A stretch of DNA of 64,000 bases from JBAZWV01 sp041660225 (GCA_041660225.1 JBAZWV010000001.1:402877-466876); one strand, 5' to 3'. Numbered from the stretch's first letter, positions 15,794 to 23,521 are shown. Program-made: numbers and translations. Notes: a model not told the origin generated them from the letters alone.

Positions 15794-17653
15794 ATGAGCG
15801 TGAAAACGTTCTTCGTCAAACAGTGTGTTCCGATGGTCCTCTTCTTCGCTTTCATGCTCATGGCAGCGCCAAGCGCGAATGCGGCAACGACACCGTCTCT
15901 TGGAATGGCGACAACCTACGGCGTTCTTGCGAACACGTACACCAATACGACCGTAACGACGATCAACGGTGACGTCGGATTTACCACGGGACCGGCCGTT
16001 GCTCCGCTCGGCGTCCATACCAACTATGGATCCGGCTCTCCGTATGCGACGGCAGGCATCGATCAAGGCAGCGCGTTAACGGCATTGGCTGCTCAACCGT
16101 GTACGTTCACGTTCGCGCCCGGAGCGATCGACCTTTCTACGGATACCACACACGGCGCGATCGGCGTCTACACTCCCGGCGTCTATTGTAGCGCGGGAGC
16201 CATGGATGTCGGTGGTCCGCTTACATTGAGCGGCAGCGGAACATATATCTTTCGCCCCGATGGCGCATTGACGTCGACTGCCGGTGCCGTCGTCTCGCTG
16301 GCTGGCGCATCCGTCTGTGACGTTTTCTGGACACCGACAGCCGCTACGACCCTTGCCGCAAATACGACATTCGTCGGAACCGTGATTGACGATTCAGGCA
16401 TTACCGTAGGCGCAAATACGAACTGGTCAGGAAGAGCCCTGGCTTTCAACGGAACGGTTACGACCGATACCGATACGATTTCGGCTCCTTCGTGTTCTAC
16501 GACGACAACGCCGCCTCCCTCAACCTCCTCCCCCTCGACCCCACCGCTTATCAACGTTCGAAAAGTTCCGAGCCCGCTCGCGTTACCCAACGGTCCAGGC
16601 CCCGTCACATATAGCTACACGGTCACCAACCCTGGTTTGGTTCCGATGACCAGCGTGACGCTGACAGATGATAAGTGCAGCAACGTCATCCGCTTGTCTG
16701 GCGATACCGATAACAATTCGCAGTTGGATATCAGCGAAACGTGGATGTACACCTGCAGCACCAATCTTTCACAAACCACCGTCAACTACGCCACGGCGCG
16801 CGGTATTGCGAATGACATGGCATCCGTTGATACCGCGATCGCAGAAGTCGTTGTCGGTATTCCGGTTGTGCCGCCACTCATCCATATCGTAAAAACGCCC
16901 CTTCCGCTCACGCTCCCTTTTAACGGTGGCTCCGTAACGTATAGCTATGCCGTTACGAACCCTGGAACGGTCGCATTGACTGATGTCACGGTCATCGACA
17001 ACAAATGCAGCAGCGTGACGCGTGCATCGGGCGACATCAATAACAACAGCGTGCTGGAAACAACTGAAACGTGGGCATATGCGTGCACAATGAACGTCCC
17101 GATGACGACGGTAAACACAGCGATCGCTACCGGTCACGCGAATGGATTAACAGCGATTGATACGGCTCTTGCGACCGTTGTGGTTGCCGGGATGCCGGTT
17201 CCACCGCTCATCCACATCATTAAAAAACCGGACCCCGTCATTCTTCCCTCGACAGGAGGTGTGGTTACCTACACCTACACGGTCTCAAACCCAGGTACAG
17301 TTCTGCTTAACAATGTAAGTGTCACCGATGACAAGTGTGGTCCAGTGACTTTGATTTCCGGTGATGTGAACGGCAATGGAATGATGGGCCCCACGGAAAC
17401 CTGGACATACACCTGCCGACAAAATCTGACCGTATCAACGACGAACACCGCTACCGCACAAGGTAGTGCCAACGGCTTAACGGCCACGGATATTTCCGTC
17501 GCAAGCGTTGTTCTTGCTTCCGCCCTCATTGCGCCTGTGCCGCTCTTGCCGAGCGCAGGATACGCACCGAATAACCTAATGATGCTGTTGGCGGGAATTT
17601 CAGCCGCAGGAACACTTCTGTTCGTCTTCACACAGCGCAAGCGTCTCTTCTAA
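15794..17653 (+). CDS. DUF3494 (ice-binding-like) and DUF11 surface protein with LPSAG sorting signal
   Basis: A 619-residue wall-anchored or membrane-anchored surface protein. A signal peptide (VLFFAFMLMAAPSANA) is followed by a DUF3494 domain, the beta-solenoid found in ice-binding proteins: LGMATTYGVLANTYTNT, TINGDVGFTTG, GVYTPGVYCS, LSGSGTYIFRPDGAL and CDVFWTPTAATTLAANTTF. Three DUF11-like repeats of about 105 residues follow (each with TYSYTVTNPG or a variant, then a TDDKC-type strand and SGDxNxN...ETWxYxC). The C terminus is a sortase-type signal: LPSAG, a hydrophobic stretch and a basic RKR tail. A sortase gene begins 9 bases downstream. In many species DUF3494 proteins act as adhesins rather than antifreeze, so cell contact is as likely as ice binding. 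Confidence 0.9.
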   Translation: MSVKTFFVKQCVPMVLFFAFMLMAAPSANAATTPSLGMATTYGVLANTYTNTTVTTINGDVGFTTGPAVAPLGVHTNYGSGSPYATAGIDQGSALTALAAQPCTFTFAPGAIDLSTDTTHGAIGVYTPGVYCSAGAMDVGGPLTLSGSGTYIFRPDGALTSTAGAVVSLAGASVCDVFWTPTAATTLAANTTFVGTVIDDSGITVGANTNWSGRALAFNGTVTTDTDTISAPSCSTTTTPPPSTSSPSTPPLINVRKVPSPLALPNGPGPVTYSYTVTNPGLVPMTSVTLTDDKCSNVIRLSGDTDNNSQLDISETWMYTCSTNLSQTTVNYATARGIANDMASVDTAIAEVVVGIPVVPPLIHIVKTPLPLTLPFNGGSVTYSYAVTNPGTVALTDVTVIDNKCSSVTRASGDINNNSVLETTETWAYACTMNVPMTTVNTAIATGHANGLTAIDTALATVVVAGMPVPPLIHIIKKPDPVILPSTGGVVTYTYTVSNPGTVLLNNVSVTDDKCGPVTLISGDVNGNGMMGPTETWTYTCRQNLTVSTTNTATAQGSANGLTATDISVASVVLASALIAPVPLLPSAGYAPNNLMMLLAGISAAGTLLFVFTQRKRLF

Positions 17654-17661
17654 CTTCACCC

Positions 17662-18255
17662 ATGACACGCACGACGACAACGGCAAAGCGCTTCGGTTCT
17701 GTCTTTGCTATTCTCGCTCTGCTTCAGGGCTTCTCGGTCCAGCCGGCGTTCGGTTTTTACGAAACCCTGACTGCCCCGCATGAGCGCGCAAAGGTTGGGG
17801 TGCCCGTGCGCCTCAAGATTCCCGGTATCCGCGTCAACGCCGCGATCCGCGACGTAGGCCTCGCACCGGACGGCTCCATGGCCTTAGCCAAGTCCGCTCG
17901 CGATACCGGTTGGTATATGCGCGGTCCAAAACCGGGAGAAATCGGCACTGCGGTCATTGCCGGACACGTAAACTGGGTGATGGACTGGCTCTATGGCACC
18001 TCTGGCGTGTTTGCCAAGTTGAACACCTTAAAGCCTGGTGACATCATCACCGTACAGGACGATACGGGTACAAGCACCCAGTTCATCGTTCGAACGAGCC
18101 GCATTTACAATCACAAAGACAACGCGACGGATATCTTCCATTCCTACGACGGTGAAGCGCACTTGAACCTCGTCACGTGCACCGGCGTATGGGACAAAAA
18201 AGCGAAAACCTATTCCCAACGCCTCGTCGTGTTTGCGGATAAGGTCGTGAAATAG
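17662..18255 (+). CDS. Sortase (class D/E/F-like transpeptidase)
   Basis: A 197-residue membrane-anchored cysteine transpeptidase. The N-terminal hydrophobic segment (FGSVFAILALLQGFSVQPAFG) is a signal anchor. The catalytic residues are visible: His in AVIAGHV, Cys in LNLVTCTG and Arg in SQRLVVFA. The substrate strand LKIPGIRVNAAIRDVGLAPDGSM is typical. It starts 9 bases after a protein ending in an LPSAG signal, so the pair very likely forms a dedicated sortase-substrate unit. What the acceptor is in such a cell envelope is open. A strong bidirectional terminator follows. Confidence 0.92.
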   Translation: MTRTTTTAKRFGSVFAILALLQGFSVQPAFGFYETLTAPHERAKVGVPVRLKIPGIRVNAAIRDVGLAPDGSMALAKSARDTGWYMRGPKPGEIGTAVIAGHVNWVMDWLYGTSGVFAKLNTLKPGDIITVQDDTGTSTQFIVRTSRIYNHKDNATDIFHSYDGEAHLNLVTCTGVWDKKAKTYSQRLVVFADKVVK

Positions 18256-18276
18256 CGGCTCAAACCCGCTCCAAAC

Positions 18277-18307
18277 AAAAAATCGATCCGAACTGGATCG
18301 ATTTTTT
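18277..18307 (+). terminator. Bidirectional terminator between sortase gene and tRNA-Ala
   Basis: The perfect 13-bp stem AAAAAATCGATCC / GGATCGATTTTTT with a 5-base loop serves the sortase operon on the plus strand and the tRNA gene on the minus strand. Confidence 0.9.
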
Positions 18308-18308
18308 G

Positions 18309-18384
18309 TGGTGGACCCTGTCGGATTCGAACCGACGACCTCCGCGTTGCAAACGCGGCGCTCTACCAACTAAGCTAAGGGCCC
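18309..18384 (-). tRNA. tRNA-Ala (anticodon UGC), CCA encoded
   Basis: A complete cloverleaf reads on the minus strand: acceptor GGGCCCT paired with AGGGTCC, D arm GCTT...GAGC, anticodon stem CCGCG/CGCGG with loop TTTGCAA (anticodon TGC), variable loop AGGTC and TPsiC arm GTCGG-TTCGAAT-CCGAC. The G3-U70 wobble pair, the alanine identity element, is present. Discriminator A is followed by an encoded CCA. Confidence 0.97.
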
Positions 18385-18448
18385 GAAAAGCAGGCGAATC
18401 ATAAACGAAAACGGGACGTTTGTCCACTCCGCTGCCTCCCCCGCCTCC

Positions 18449-18477
18449 TTGACGAAACGGGCGATTTTTGGTAGGAA
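18449..18477 (+). promoter_or_regulatory. TTGACGAAA-type promoter
   Basis: TTGACG, a 17-base spacer ending in TGG, and TAGGAA. It belongs to the same promoter family as those at 9286, 19644, 22516, 57395 and 58955. Confidence 0.5.
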
Positions 18478-18492
18478 ACCTGTGGAGGACCG

Positions 18493-19101
18493 ATGCCAGA
18501 AACATCGTCAGATCTGCCGATTCGTCTCGGTGACAGTACCCTTATCGCCTTTCCGCGGGATGCGCATTCGCTCCGCGGGATCTACCCACCCATCTGCCGG
18601 CTTGCCGATTTCGTTGTGCGAACCGGCATAGGCGACGACGGCCATCTGTTCGAACTCGGACGCCATAACAAGACATGGCTCGCGGAGGAGGCTCGAAACG
18701 GACACGTCGTGCTTCTCGATCATCCCGTGGTCTGTCCTCGAACGACCGTCATCGTCTGCGTCCCCGAGCACGATGCGGAGTTTCTCAAAGGGATCGTGGA
18801 GCTTCAACACGTGCGCAAGCTTGATGCGTACGCCGGCTCGATCGATCTTTATCAGAGCCACGACATCTTCTGGAGAATCATTCGCGAGCGGGTTCCTCCG
18901 CACGATCTCAAGCACCGCAAAGAGATCTTCGCTATGATGATCGCCTGCCGATACCTGTTCGATCAGAAAGGGTATCTCGCCCTGGCTCGCACCGTGCAAA
19001 GCATTCTCCTGCGTGGCGAGCGCAAAGCCGTTCAAGAGATGACGGCTCTGACCAAACTCTACTTGCTCCGCTTCGGAAGGAAAGCTCCTTCCGAAATCTA
19101 G
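18493..19101 (+). CDS. Uncharacterised soluble protein
   Basis: A 202-residue protein I do not recognise. The first half looks beta-rich (LGDSTLIAFPRDAHSLRGIYPPICRLADFVVRTGIGDDGHLFELG; GHVVLLDHPVVCPRTTVIVCVPEHD). The second half is helical and basic (LKHRKEIFAMMIACRYLFDQKGYLALARTVQSILLRGERKAVQEM). No signal peptide or membrane segment is seen. ATG 18493 follows the Shine-Dalgarno sequence GGAGG by 5 bases. It is a single-gene unit with its own promoter and terminator, and its GAG/CTC-rich codon use resembles the 9388-10920 gene. Confidence 0.75.
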   Translation: MPETSSDLPIRLGDSTLIAFPRDAHSLRGIYPPICRLADFVVRTGIGDDGHLFELGRHNKTWLAEEARNGHVVLLDHPVVCPRTTVIVCVPEHDAEFLKGIVELQHVRKLDAYAGSIDLYQSHDIFWRIIRERVPPHDLKHRKEIFAMMIACRYLFDQKGYLALARTVQSILLRGERKAVQEMTALTKLYLLRFGRKAPSEI

Positions 19102-19103
19102 CT

Positions 19104-19128
19104 CCGACCAATCATGGTCGGTTTTTTT
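19104..19128 (+). terminator. Intrinsic terminator
   Basis: CCGACCA-ATCA-TGGTCGG followed by seven T, three bases after the stop codon. Confidence 0.9.
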
Positions 19129-19135
19129 ATGCATA

Positions 19136-19172
19136 AAAAGAAACACCCACTTCTAGATTCAGAAGTGGGTGT
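19136..19172 (-). terminator. Intrinsic terminator of the small lipoprotein gene
   Basis: On the minus strand, ACACCCACTTCT pairs with AGAAGTGGGTGT, then TTCTTTTT. It lies 20 bases after the stop of the gene at 19193-19528. Confidence 0.85.
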
Positions 19173-19192
19173 GTCAACGCTGACGAGATGTG

Positions 19193-19528
19193 TCAGCGAA
19201 GTGAGAGACGACCTTGGCGGCAGACCTCGTTCTTGCCCTGCTTGTCGCAGGAGAAGAGCGTGTTCCGCGAAGCCTTGGTCCGGGCCGGGGTTGCGATGAG
19301 GTCGGTGTCGACCTCGGTGGCGGGCGCGTCCTTGGAGAGGACATGAACGACCTCGTAATCGCCGTGAGACGACGGAGCGTAGGTGAGGTCACTATCGACG
19401 ACCTTGCTGGCGGCGATGGTGGCGACGACGGGATCGTGCGAGGTGTGAACCGCGCAACCGCTGCAGACGATCGCGAGACCGAGAGCGCCGAAAACGAGGA
19501 AAAAGAGCGAGCTGATGATTGAGTTCAT
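19193..19528 (-). CDS. Small lipoprotein of unknown function
   Basis: A 111-residue predicted lipoprotein. MNSIISSLFFLVFGALGLAIVCSGC gives a hydrophobic signal ending in a lipobox-like VCSGC, so the mature protein would start at that Cys and sit in the membrane facing outward. The rest is small, polar and mostly Val/Asp/Thr/Ser (VVATIAASKVVDSDLTYAPSSHGDYEVVHV), with a late CDKQGKNEVC pair that could form a disulfide. ATG 19528 is chosen because GGAGG lies 7 bases upstream. It has a consensus promoter of the TTGACAAAA family and its own terminator. I recognise no family. Confidence 0.75.
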   Translation of the reverse strand: MNSIISSLFFLVFGALGLAIVCSGCAVHTSHDPVVATIAASKVVDSDLTYAPSSHGDYEVVHVLSKDAPATEVDTDLIATPARTKASRNTLFSCDKQGKNEVCRQGRLSLR

Positions 19529-19615
19529 GGGAGCCTCCAAAAGGTGGTTGTTGGTTGTCGAGGAACGAGAGCCTGTGTTTGGTAGACCAATCTCGGTCTT
19601 TCACTTTAACGAGAT

Positions 19616-19644
19616 ACAATATCATAGTTTGAAGATTTTGTCAA
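19616..19644 (-). promoter_or_regulatory. TTGACAAAA-type promoter of the small lipoprotein gene
   Basis: On the minus strand, TTGACA, a 17-base spacer ending in TGA, and TATTGT. The leader is about 80 bases. Confidence 0.65.
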
Positions 19645-19693
19645 GCCTGCTTTACAGCCAAATTTGCTCAACCCAGCGGAGAAATCAATATCA

Positions 19694-19717
19694 AAAATGG
19701 CTCTATTGAGCCATTTT
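19694..19717 (-). terminator. Intrinsic terminator of the 218-residue lipoprotein gene
   Basis: AAAATGGCTC and GAGCCATTTT around a 4-base loop, with T on both flanks. On the minus strand it follows the stop at 19738. Confidence 0.8.
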
Positions 19718-19737
19718 GTGTAAAAACCAGCCTTTTT

Positions 19738-20394
19738 TTAAAGCGGTACGACGTTCTCTAGCCAACGTTTGAGCTGTACTCCCTGTTCGGGGTTTTCGAG
19801 GTCGGCGGGATAGACGTAGAGCCAGGCGTCAGAGTTCTGGGGGATTGAGACGAGCCATACCGTTGTTGTGACGGAAGCGTCATCCCCTTTTCCGCTGTTT
19901 CCACGTGGAAAATAGGTCACCTCATAGCGACCGATGTTCAGACCATTCAATGTCGTTGTTGCAGGCTTCCCAAAATCGCAGGCCGGGCCGTAATTTACGT
20001 CGACACCGCCACACCCAAGAAGAAGGCGCATGGGATCGTTCAATGCTGTGCGCGGCTTTCGATATGGGTCGGTCAAATTAAGAATTTGGACGCGACCGAC
20101 AAGCGTATCGATTTCGACTGCGTTCAGAGCCAAGCGGTATGATTGCCCATAAAATAGGGATCCCTCCTGTTTTGGAACGGAAGAATCGCGATAGAGCGCT
20201 GGACCGTCCGGCGGCATTTGGATTCCAAGAAGGACATCGATGCGTGGATTCGCAACGGTTTCGCCGGGTTGGCTCAGCGGCTGGGACGTGGCCGAGCTCT
20301 TGGTGGCCTGGTTCGTCTGGGGCAACGGATCAAAACAACCGGCGCCGAGAAGAGAGACCAGCGCGAGGGCGAGGGGCATTGACCGATATTTCAT
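19738..20394 (-). CDS. Lipoprotein of unknown function
   Basis: A 218-residue predicted lipoprotein: MKYRSMPLALALVSLLGAGC ends in the lipobox LGAGC. A Ser/Thr/Gln/Pro linker follows, then a globular domain (IDVLLGIQMPPDGPALY...LVGRVQILNLTDPYRKPRTALNDPMRLLLGCGGVDVNYGPACDFG...GRYEVTYFPRG...VWLVSIPQNSDAWLYVYP). The cysteines in LLGCGG and GPACDF may be bonded. ATG 20394 begins the signal peptide; upstream codons in the same frame are unlikely to be used. It is divergent from the coiled-coil membrane protein at 20451. No family recognised. Confidence 0.8.
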   Translation of the reverse strand: MKYRSMPLALALVSLLGAGCFDPLPQTNQATKSSATSQPLSQPGETVANPRIDVLLGIQMPPDGPALYRDSSVPKQEGSLFYGQSYRLALNAVEIDTLVGRVQILNLTDPYRKPRTALNDPMRLLLGCGGVDVNYGPACDFGKPATTTLNGLNIGRYEVTYFPRGNSGKGDDASVTTTVWLVSIPQNSDAWLYVYPADLENPEQGVQLKRWLENVVPL

Positions 20395-20437
20395 GGGACC
20401 ATGATAGCACCGCTTCACCTTTTCGTGACGCATGGGG

Positions 20438-20443
20438 TAAACT
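20438..20443 (+). promoter_or_regulatory. -10 box, leaderless-type
   Basis: TAAACT lies 7 bases before ATG 20451 with no Shine-Dalgarno sequence. Confidence 0.35.
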
Positions 20444-20450
20444 CGCTCCC

Positions 20451-21149
20451 ATGCGACGAGCCACCACTATTCTGCTCGGTATTCTGCTCGGAGCCATTGC
20501 CGCCGGTCTCGGAATCGGATTTTTTCTGAAAATGGCCAACGACGATCGTGCCCGCTTGGCCGAACAGGTTCAGGAAACCGTCCGGGCGGCCACGAAAGCA
20601 CGCGAGGAGAACAGCCAAGCCATCCAAGATGCGAACATAAAGCTGAACGCGTCGAACCAGGAAGTTGCCAAAGCGCAGGCGATGATCAAAGCGTTGCAAG
20701 AAGAGCGTGATCTGCTCGCGCACGCCGAGACGTTGCCCGTTCCTTCGGCAAAAACCGTGCGTGGCTGGAGCGATACCATCAACGTCGGTCTTGGTGTATC
20801 GATCAAACTTCCTCCGGACGCCACGGTCAGCGCAAATTCGGCACGTGAGCTCGGTGTTACGCGTGGGGATGATGATGCGCTCTGGTTGTCCGTCACTCCC
20901 TATCTCGAAAAGAATGATCGCGAATACCGCTCATCACTCGCAACATCAACAGCTGTCTCGTATCTCGCGAACAGTCGTTTGCTGACGGGATATGTTGGCG
21001 AGCGCTTTGGCTACAACGAAGCGCTTCTGGTCCTTCGTGCCCAACAGTCGGGAACGAGCACGCATTTGGTCTGGGTACGTCTCCCAAGCTCGAAAAAAGC
21101 CGATATTGATGCGATCCTCCCCATCTTGGCCGGACTTCACTTCGAGTAA
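20451..21149 (+). CDS. Membrane-anchored coiled-coil protein
   Basis: A 232-residue protein with an N-terminal membrane anchor (TTILLGILLGAIAAGLGIGFFLKMA). A coiled coil follows over residues about 30-90 (RARLAEQVQETVRAATKAREENSQAIQDANIKLNASNQEVAKAQAMIKALQEERDLL), and then a globular C-terminal domain of about 130 residues (VRGWSDTINVGLGVSIKLPPDATVSANSA...WVRLPSSKKADIDAILPILAGLHFE). The last part resembles the kind of domain that measures how proteins fit a surface, but I recognise no family. The mutY gene begins 5 bases downstream, so the two are probably co-transcribed. Confidence 0.75.
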   Translation: MRRATTILLGILLGAIAAGLGIGFFLKMANDDRARLAEQVQETVRAATKAREENSQAIQDANIKLNASNQEVAKAQAMIKALQEERDLLAHAETLPVPSAKTVRGWSDTINVGLGVSIKLPPDATVSANSARELGVTRGDDDALWLSVTPYLEKNDREYRSSLATSTAVSYLANSRLLTGYVGERFGYNEALLVLRAQQSGTSTHLVWVRLPSSKKADIDAILPILAGLHFE

Positions 21150-21154
21150 CCGTT

Positions 21155-22069
21155 ATGACGCCCGCCGTTCGTCTGCTTCTCGGCTGGTACCGAAAACACG
21201 GCCGCACGCTCCCCTGGCGTGATACGACGCGACGCGACGGAACGCCGGATGCGTACCGGATTTTCGTGTCGGAACTCATGCTCCAGCAAACACAGGTCGC
21301 ACGCGTGATTCCGAAATACGATGAGTGGATCAAACACTTTCCCTCGTGGAAGCGCCTCGCCGAAGCATCGACGCCCGATCTTTTGCATGCCTGGGCAGGA
21401 CTTGGATACAATCGCCGCGCATTACAGATGAGAGAATCGGCGCGCGAGGTTGTCGCGAACGGAGAACCGACGGATGAGAACGGCTGGCGGCGATTGAAGG
21501 GCGTCGGTCCGTACATGGCCGCCGCACTCGCCGAATTCGCGAACCACAAACGTGCGCTCGTGATTGATACGAACGTGCGGCGCGTAGCCGGCCGCGTCTT
21601 TCTCGGCATTCCCTATCCAAATCCGACGACCGACACACGGCTTCTCCGCGCATTGGATCGAAACATTCCGGATACGGGACGACACTGGGACATTCCACAA
21701 GCGTTCATGGACCTTGGATCATCGATCTGTACTCCGCGCTTGCCACAATGCACCGTCTGTCCCCTCCGCACGGTCTGCAAAGCCGCACCGTTGTTCCTTT
21801 CCGGACGTGCAGGTGTAAAACCTCGCGCGAAAAATACCGAAACGCGGCATCGCAATAAAAAATATCCGGATCGCATCTATCGCGGACGCATTCTCGCGCA
21901 TATCCGTGCCCATGGAAGTACAAAGATTGAACGACTCGGTCCGTTCATCGATGAAGCGTATGATGCGAAGCGCGATATCGAGTGGGTCAGACGGATGGTG
22001 GATCGCATGATCAAGGATCAGTTCATCGTAGAAGGCAAAAAAGGAATCGTTTCGTTGCCAAAAAACTAA
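21155..22069 (+). CDS. mutY: A/G-specific adenine glycosylase (MutY family)
   Basis: Removes adenine mispaired with 8-oxoguanine. The 304 residues show WYRKHGRTLPWRDT, the catalytic Glu in VSELMLQQTQVARV, the helix-hairpin-helix GVGPYMAAALAEFA, the catalytic Asp in VIDTNVRRVAGR, and the iron-sulfur cluster loop C-x6-C-x2-C-x5-C (CTPRLPQCTVCPLRTVC). The C-terminal NUDIX-like 8-oxoG recognition domain of full MutY is missing. Instead there are about 85 residues that look like a small winged helix (RGRILAHIRAHGSTKIERLGPFID...VRRMVDRMIKDQFIVEGKKGIVSL), so lesion specificity may differ from E. coli MutY. Confidence 0.88.
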   Translation: MTPAVRLLLGWYRKHGRTLPWRDTTRRDGTPDAYRIFVSELMLQQTQVARVIPKYDEWIKHFPSWKRLAEASTPDLLHAWAGLGYNRRALQMRESAREVVANGEPTDENGWRRLKGVGPYMAAALAEFANHKRALVIDTNVRRVAGRVFLGIPYPNPTTDTRLLRALDRNIPDTGRHWDIPQAFMDLGSSICTPRLPQCTVCPLRTVCKAAPLFLSGRAGVKPRAKNTETRHRNKKYPDRIYRGRILAHIRAHGSTKIERLGPFIDEAYDAKRDIEWVRRMVDRMIKDQFIVEGKKGIVSLPKN

Positions 22070-22076
22070 TGGACAT

Positions 22077-22112
22077 AAAAAAATCCCCCGACGTGCGTCG
22101 GAGGGATTTTTT
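22077..22112 (+). terminator. Bidirectional intrinsic terminator between mutY and the RRM gene
   Basis: AAATCCC-CCGAC-GTGC-GTCGG-A-GGGATTTTTT, a long stem with one bulged A and T runs on both sides. Confidence 0.85.
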
Positions 22113-22125
22113 GGTTCTAACCGAG

Positions 22126-22398
22126 TTAGAAGCGGCGCGGAGGGCGCTCTTCCATCGGACGGGCTTTGTTGACCGCGATTTTTCGACCGCCCATATCTGA
22201 GCCGTCGAACATCGAGATCGCCTTGTCCGCAGACTCGTCGTCCGCCATCTCAACGAAGGCGAAACCACGGGGGCGCTGCGTTTCACGGTCCATCGGAATG
22301 AACACGGAGACGACTTCGCCAGCCTGGGAGAACATTTGGCGGAGTTCCTCGTCCGTAGCACGGTAAGGGATTCCACCAACAAACAGCTTTGTAGGCAT
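22126..22398 (-). CDS. Single-RRM RNA-binding protein
   Basis: A 90-residue protein consisting of one RNA recognition motif: RNP2 KLFVGGIPY near residue 4 and RNP1 RGFAFVEM near residue 44, with the beta-alpha-beta-beta-alpha-beta order intact and a short basic tail RPPRRF. Such small RRM proteins in cyanobacteria and other bacteria bind single-stranded RNA and are often cold-induced. The leader from the promoter at 22488-22516 is about 85 bases and lacks a clear Shine-Dalgarno sequence before the ATG. This is consistent with, but does not prove, leader-level control. Confidence 0.93.
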   Translation of the reverse strand: MPTKLFVGGIPYRATDEELRQMFSQAGEVVSVFIPMDRETQRPRGFAFVEMADDESADKAISMFDGSDMGGRKIAVNKARPMEERPPRRF

Positions 22399-22487
22399 GA
22401 GTTCTATACTATCGAATTAACAGAAACCGTTTGCGCATGACCCACTTCCCCGACTCGGACGGACCTTCGCACGTTATTTCTACAACC

Positions 22488-22516
22488 AGACTATCAGAAA
22501 TCGAAGGTTTTGTCAA
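22488..22516 (-). promoter_or_regulatory. TTGACAAAA-type promoter of the RRM gene
   Basis: On the minus strand, TTGACA, a 17-base spacer ending in TGA, and TAGTCT. It shares the AAA after the -35 and the TGN before the -10 with the other members of the family. Confidence 0.6.
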
Positions 22517-22573
22517 TCCTGGGTGTCTCTACACCTTCCCCGAATCAAAGCTTCATGGGAACATACCCAGCAT

Positions 22574-23218
22574 ATGACCGCCAAAAAGCTCCCAAAAAAC
22601 CATCCATTGGCCAAACTTCCCTCCTGTTTTGACCTCGACCGACTCTTGGATGAACGCATCGAACACCCCGAAAAGCTCAAATCCGTGGATCTGAAGATCA
22701 AAAAAGCCTTTGAAAAGGAACGGACGATCTTCGTTTTGGACATGTCGGGCTTTTCCAAGGTGGTCCAGCGCTATGGCATCATCCACTATTTGGCCATGAT
22801 CCGCCGGATGCGCCGGTTCGTAGGTCCAGCCGTAGAACGAAATAAGGGCGTTGTGGTGAAGTTCGAGGCGGACAACTGTTTTGCGGTCTTTAACCGACCG
22901 GATGATGCGCTCGCCGCCGCGATTGATATCCATCACGATTTGGATGTTGCGAATATCGTGACGGCGGACGAAAGCGATGTGTTGGTTTCGATCGGCATTG
23001 GTCACGGAAAGATTATGCTCGCGTGCGATGACATGTATGGAAACGAATTGAACCTTGCCGCGAAGCTTGGCGAAGATGTTGCAGAGAAACAAGAAATTCT
23101 GTTGACCGAATCTGCAAAGAAAAAATTGAAGACGCGAAAAATTCCACTGCAAGAATTTCCCGTCACGGTAAGCGGTGTGACGTTAAAAGTTTTTAAAGTT
23201 CTCTCCATCCCCTCTTGA
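22574..23218 (+). CDS. Class III nucleotidyl cyclase-like protein
   Basis: A 214-residue cytoplasmic protein with a class III adenylate/guanylate cyclase fold. The first metal-binding Asp is in FVLDMSGFSKV, the second in KFEADNCFAVF, then VSIGIGHGKIML and DMYGNELNLAAKLGED. The Asn of the transition-state pair is kept (GNELN), but the Arg normally four residues later is Lys (NLAAK), and the usual Gly before the second Asp is Ala. Activity may therefore be reduced or the domain may only bind nucleotides. Residues 1-55 are a basic helical extension; an in-frame ATG at 22523 would add 17 residues and cannot be ruled out. No receptor domain is present. Confidence 0.8.
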   Translation: MTAKKLPKNHPLAKLPSCFDLDRLLDERIEHPEKLKSVDLKIKKAFEKERTIFVLDMSGFSKVVQRYGIIHYLAMIRRMRRFVGPAVERNKGVVVKFEADNCFAVFNRPDDALAAAIDIHHDLDVANIVTADESDVLVSIGIGHGKIMLACDDMYGNELNLAAKLGEDVAEKQEILLTESAKKKLKTRKIPLQEFPVTVSGVTLKVFKVLSIPS

Positions 23219-23253
23219 CACGTTATAGAAATCTTCTTGACGTGAAAAAAATG

Positions 23254-23262
23254 TGCTATGCT
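23254..23262 (+). promoter_or_regulatory. Extended -10 of the Lys-rich peptide gene
   Basis: TGCTATGCT, identical to the element in front of the structured RNA at 10964. TTGACG lies upstream at 23237, but with a spacing of only 14 bases. The leader is about 95 bases and ends in AAAGGAAGG. Confidence 0.5.
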
Positions 23263-23360
23263 GTTTGCGTGATCGTGGTGACGACGTATTGCAACGCGCT
23301 CACGAACATCGACTTCAACGTTTACGTTGTAGCGACTAACAAGAAAGGAAGGTGATTTTC

Positions 23361-23441
23361 ATGGCGAAAAAGAAGAAGGCCACGAAGAAGAAGGCCGCTC
23401 CGAAGAAGAAAAAGAAAGCGACCAAGAAGAAGAAGGCGTAA
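23361..23441 (+). CDS. Lysine-rich 26-residue peptide
   Basis: A very short gene encoding a peptide of only Lys, Ala, Thr and Pro after the Met (MAKKKKATKKKAAPKKKK and so on), with 17 lysines in 26 residues. It looks like a free-standing histone H1-like or AlgP-like tail and would bind DNA, RNA or other polyanions. Support for translation: a Shine-Dalgarno AAAGGAAGG 9 bases before the ATG, an extended -10 upstream, and a terminator 34 bases downstream. The Lys codons mix AAG and AAA. Nucleoid packing is an inference. Confidence 0.75.
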   Translation: MAKKKKATKKKAAPKKKKKATKKKKA

Positions 23442-23474
23442 TGCCTCTCTCGTTCGTTCTTTGGTAAAAGGAGG

Positions 23475-23505
23475 AAACCCCTGACGCATGTCGGGGGTTT
23501 TCGTT
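23475..23505 (+). terminator. Intrinsic terminator
   Basis: AAACCCCTGAC-GCAT-GTCGGGGGTTTT with one T-G pair. It also lies just past the end of the minus-strand endonuclease gene. Confidence 0.85.
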
Positions 23506-23521
23506 TTTATACCGCTTCTGC

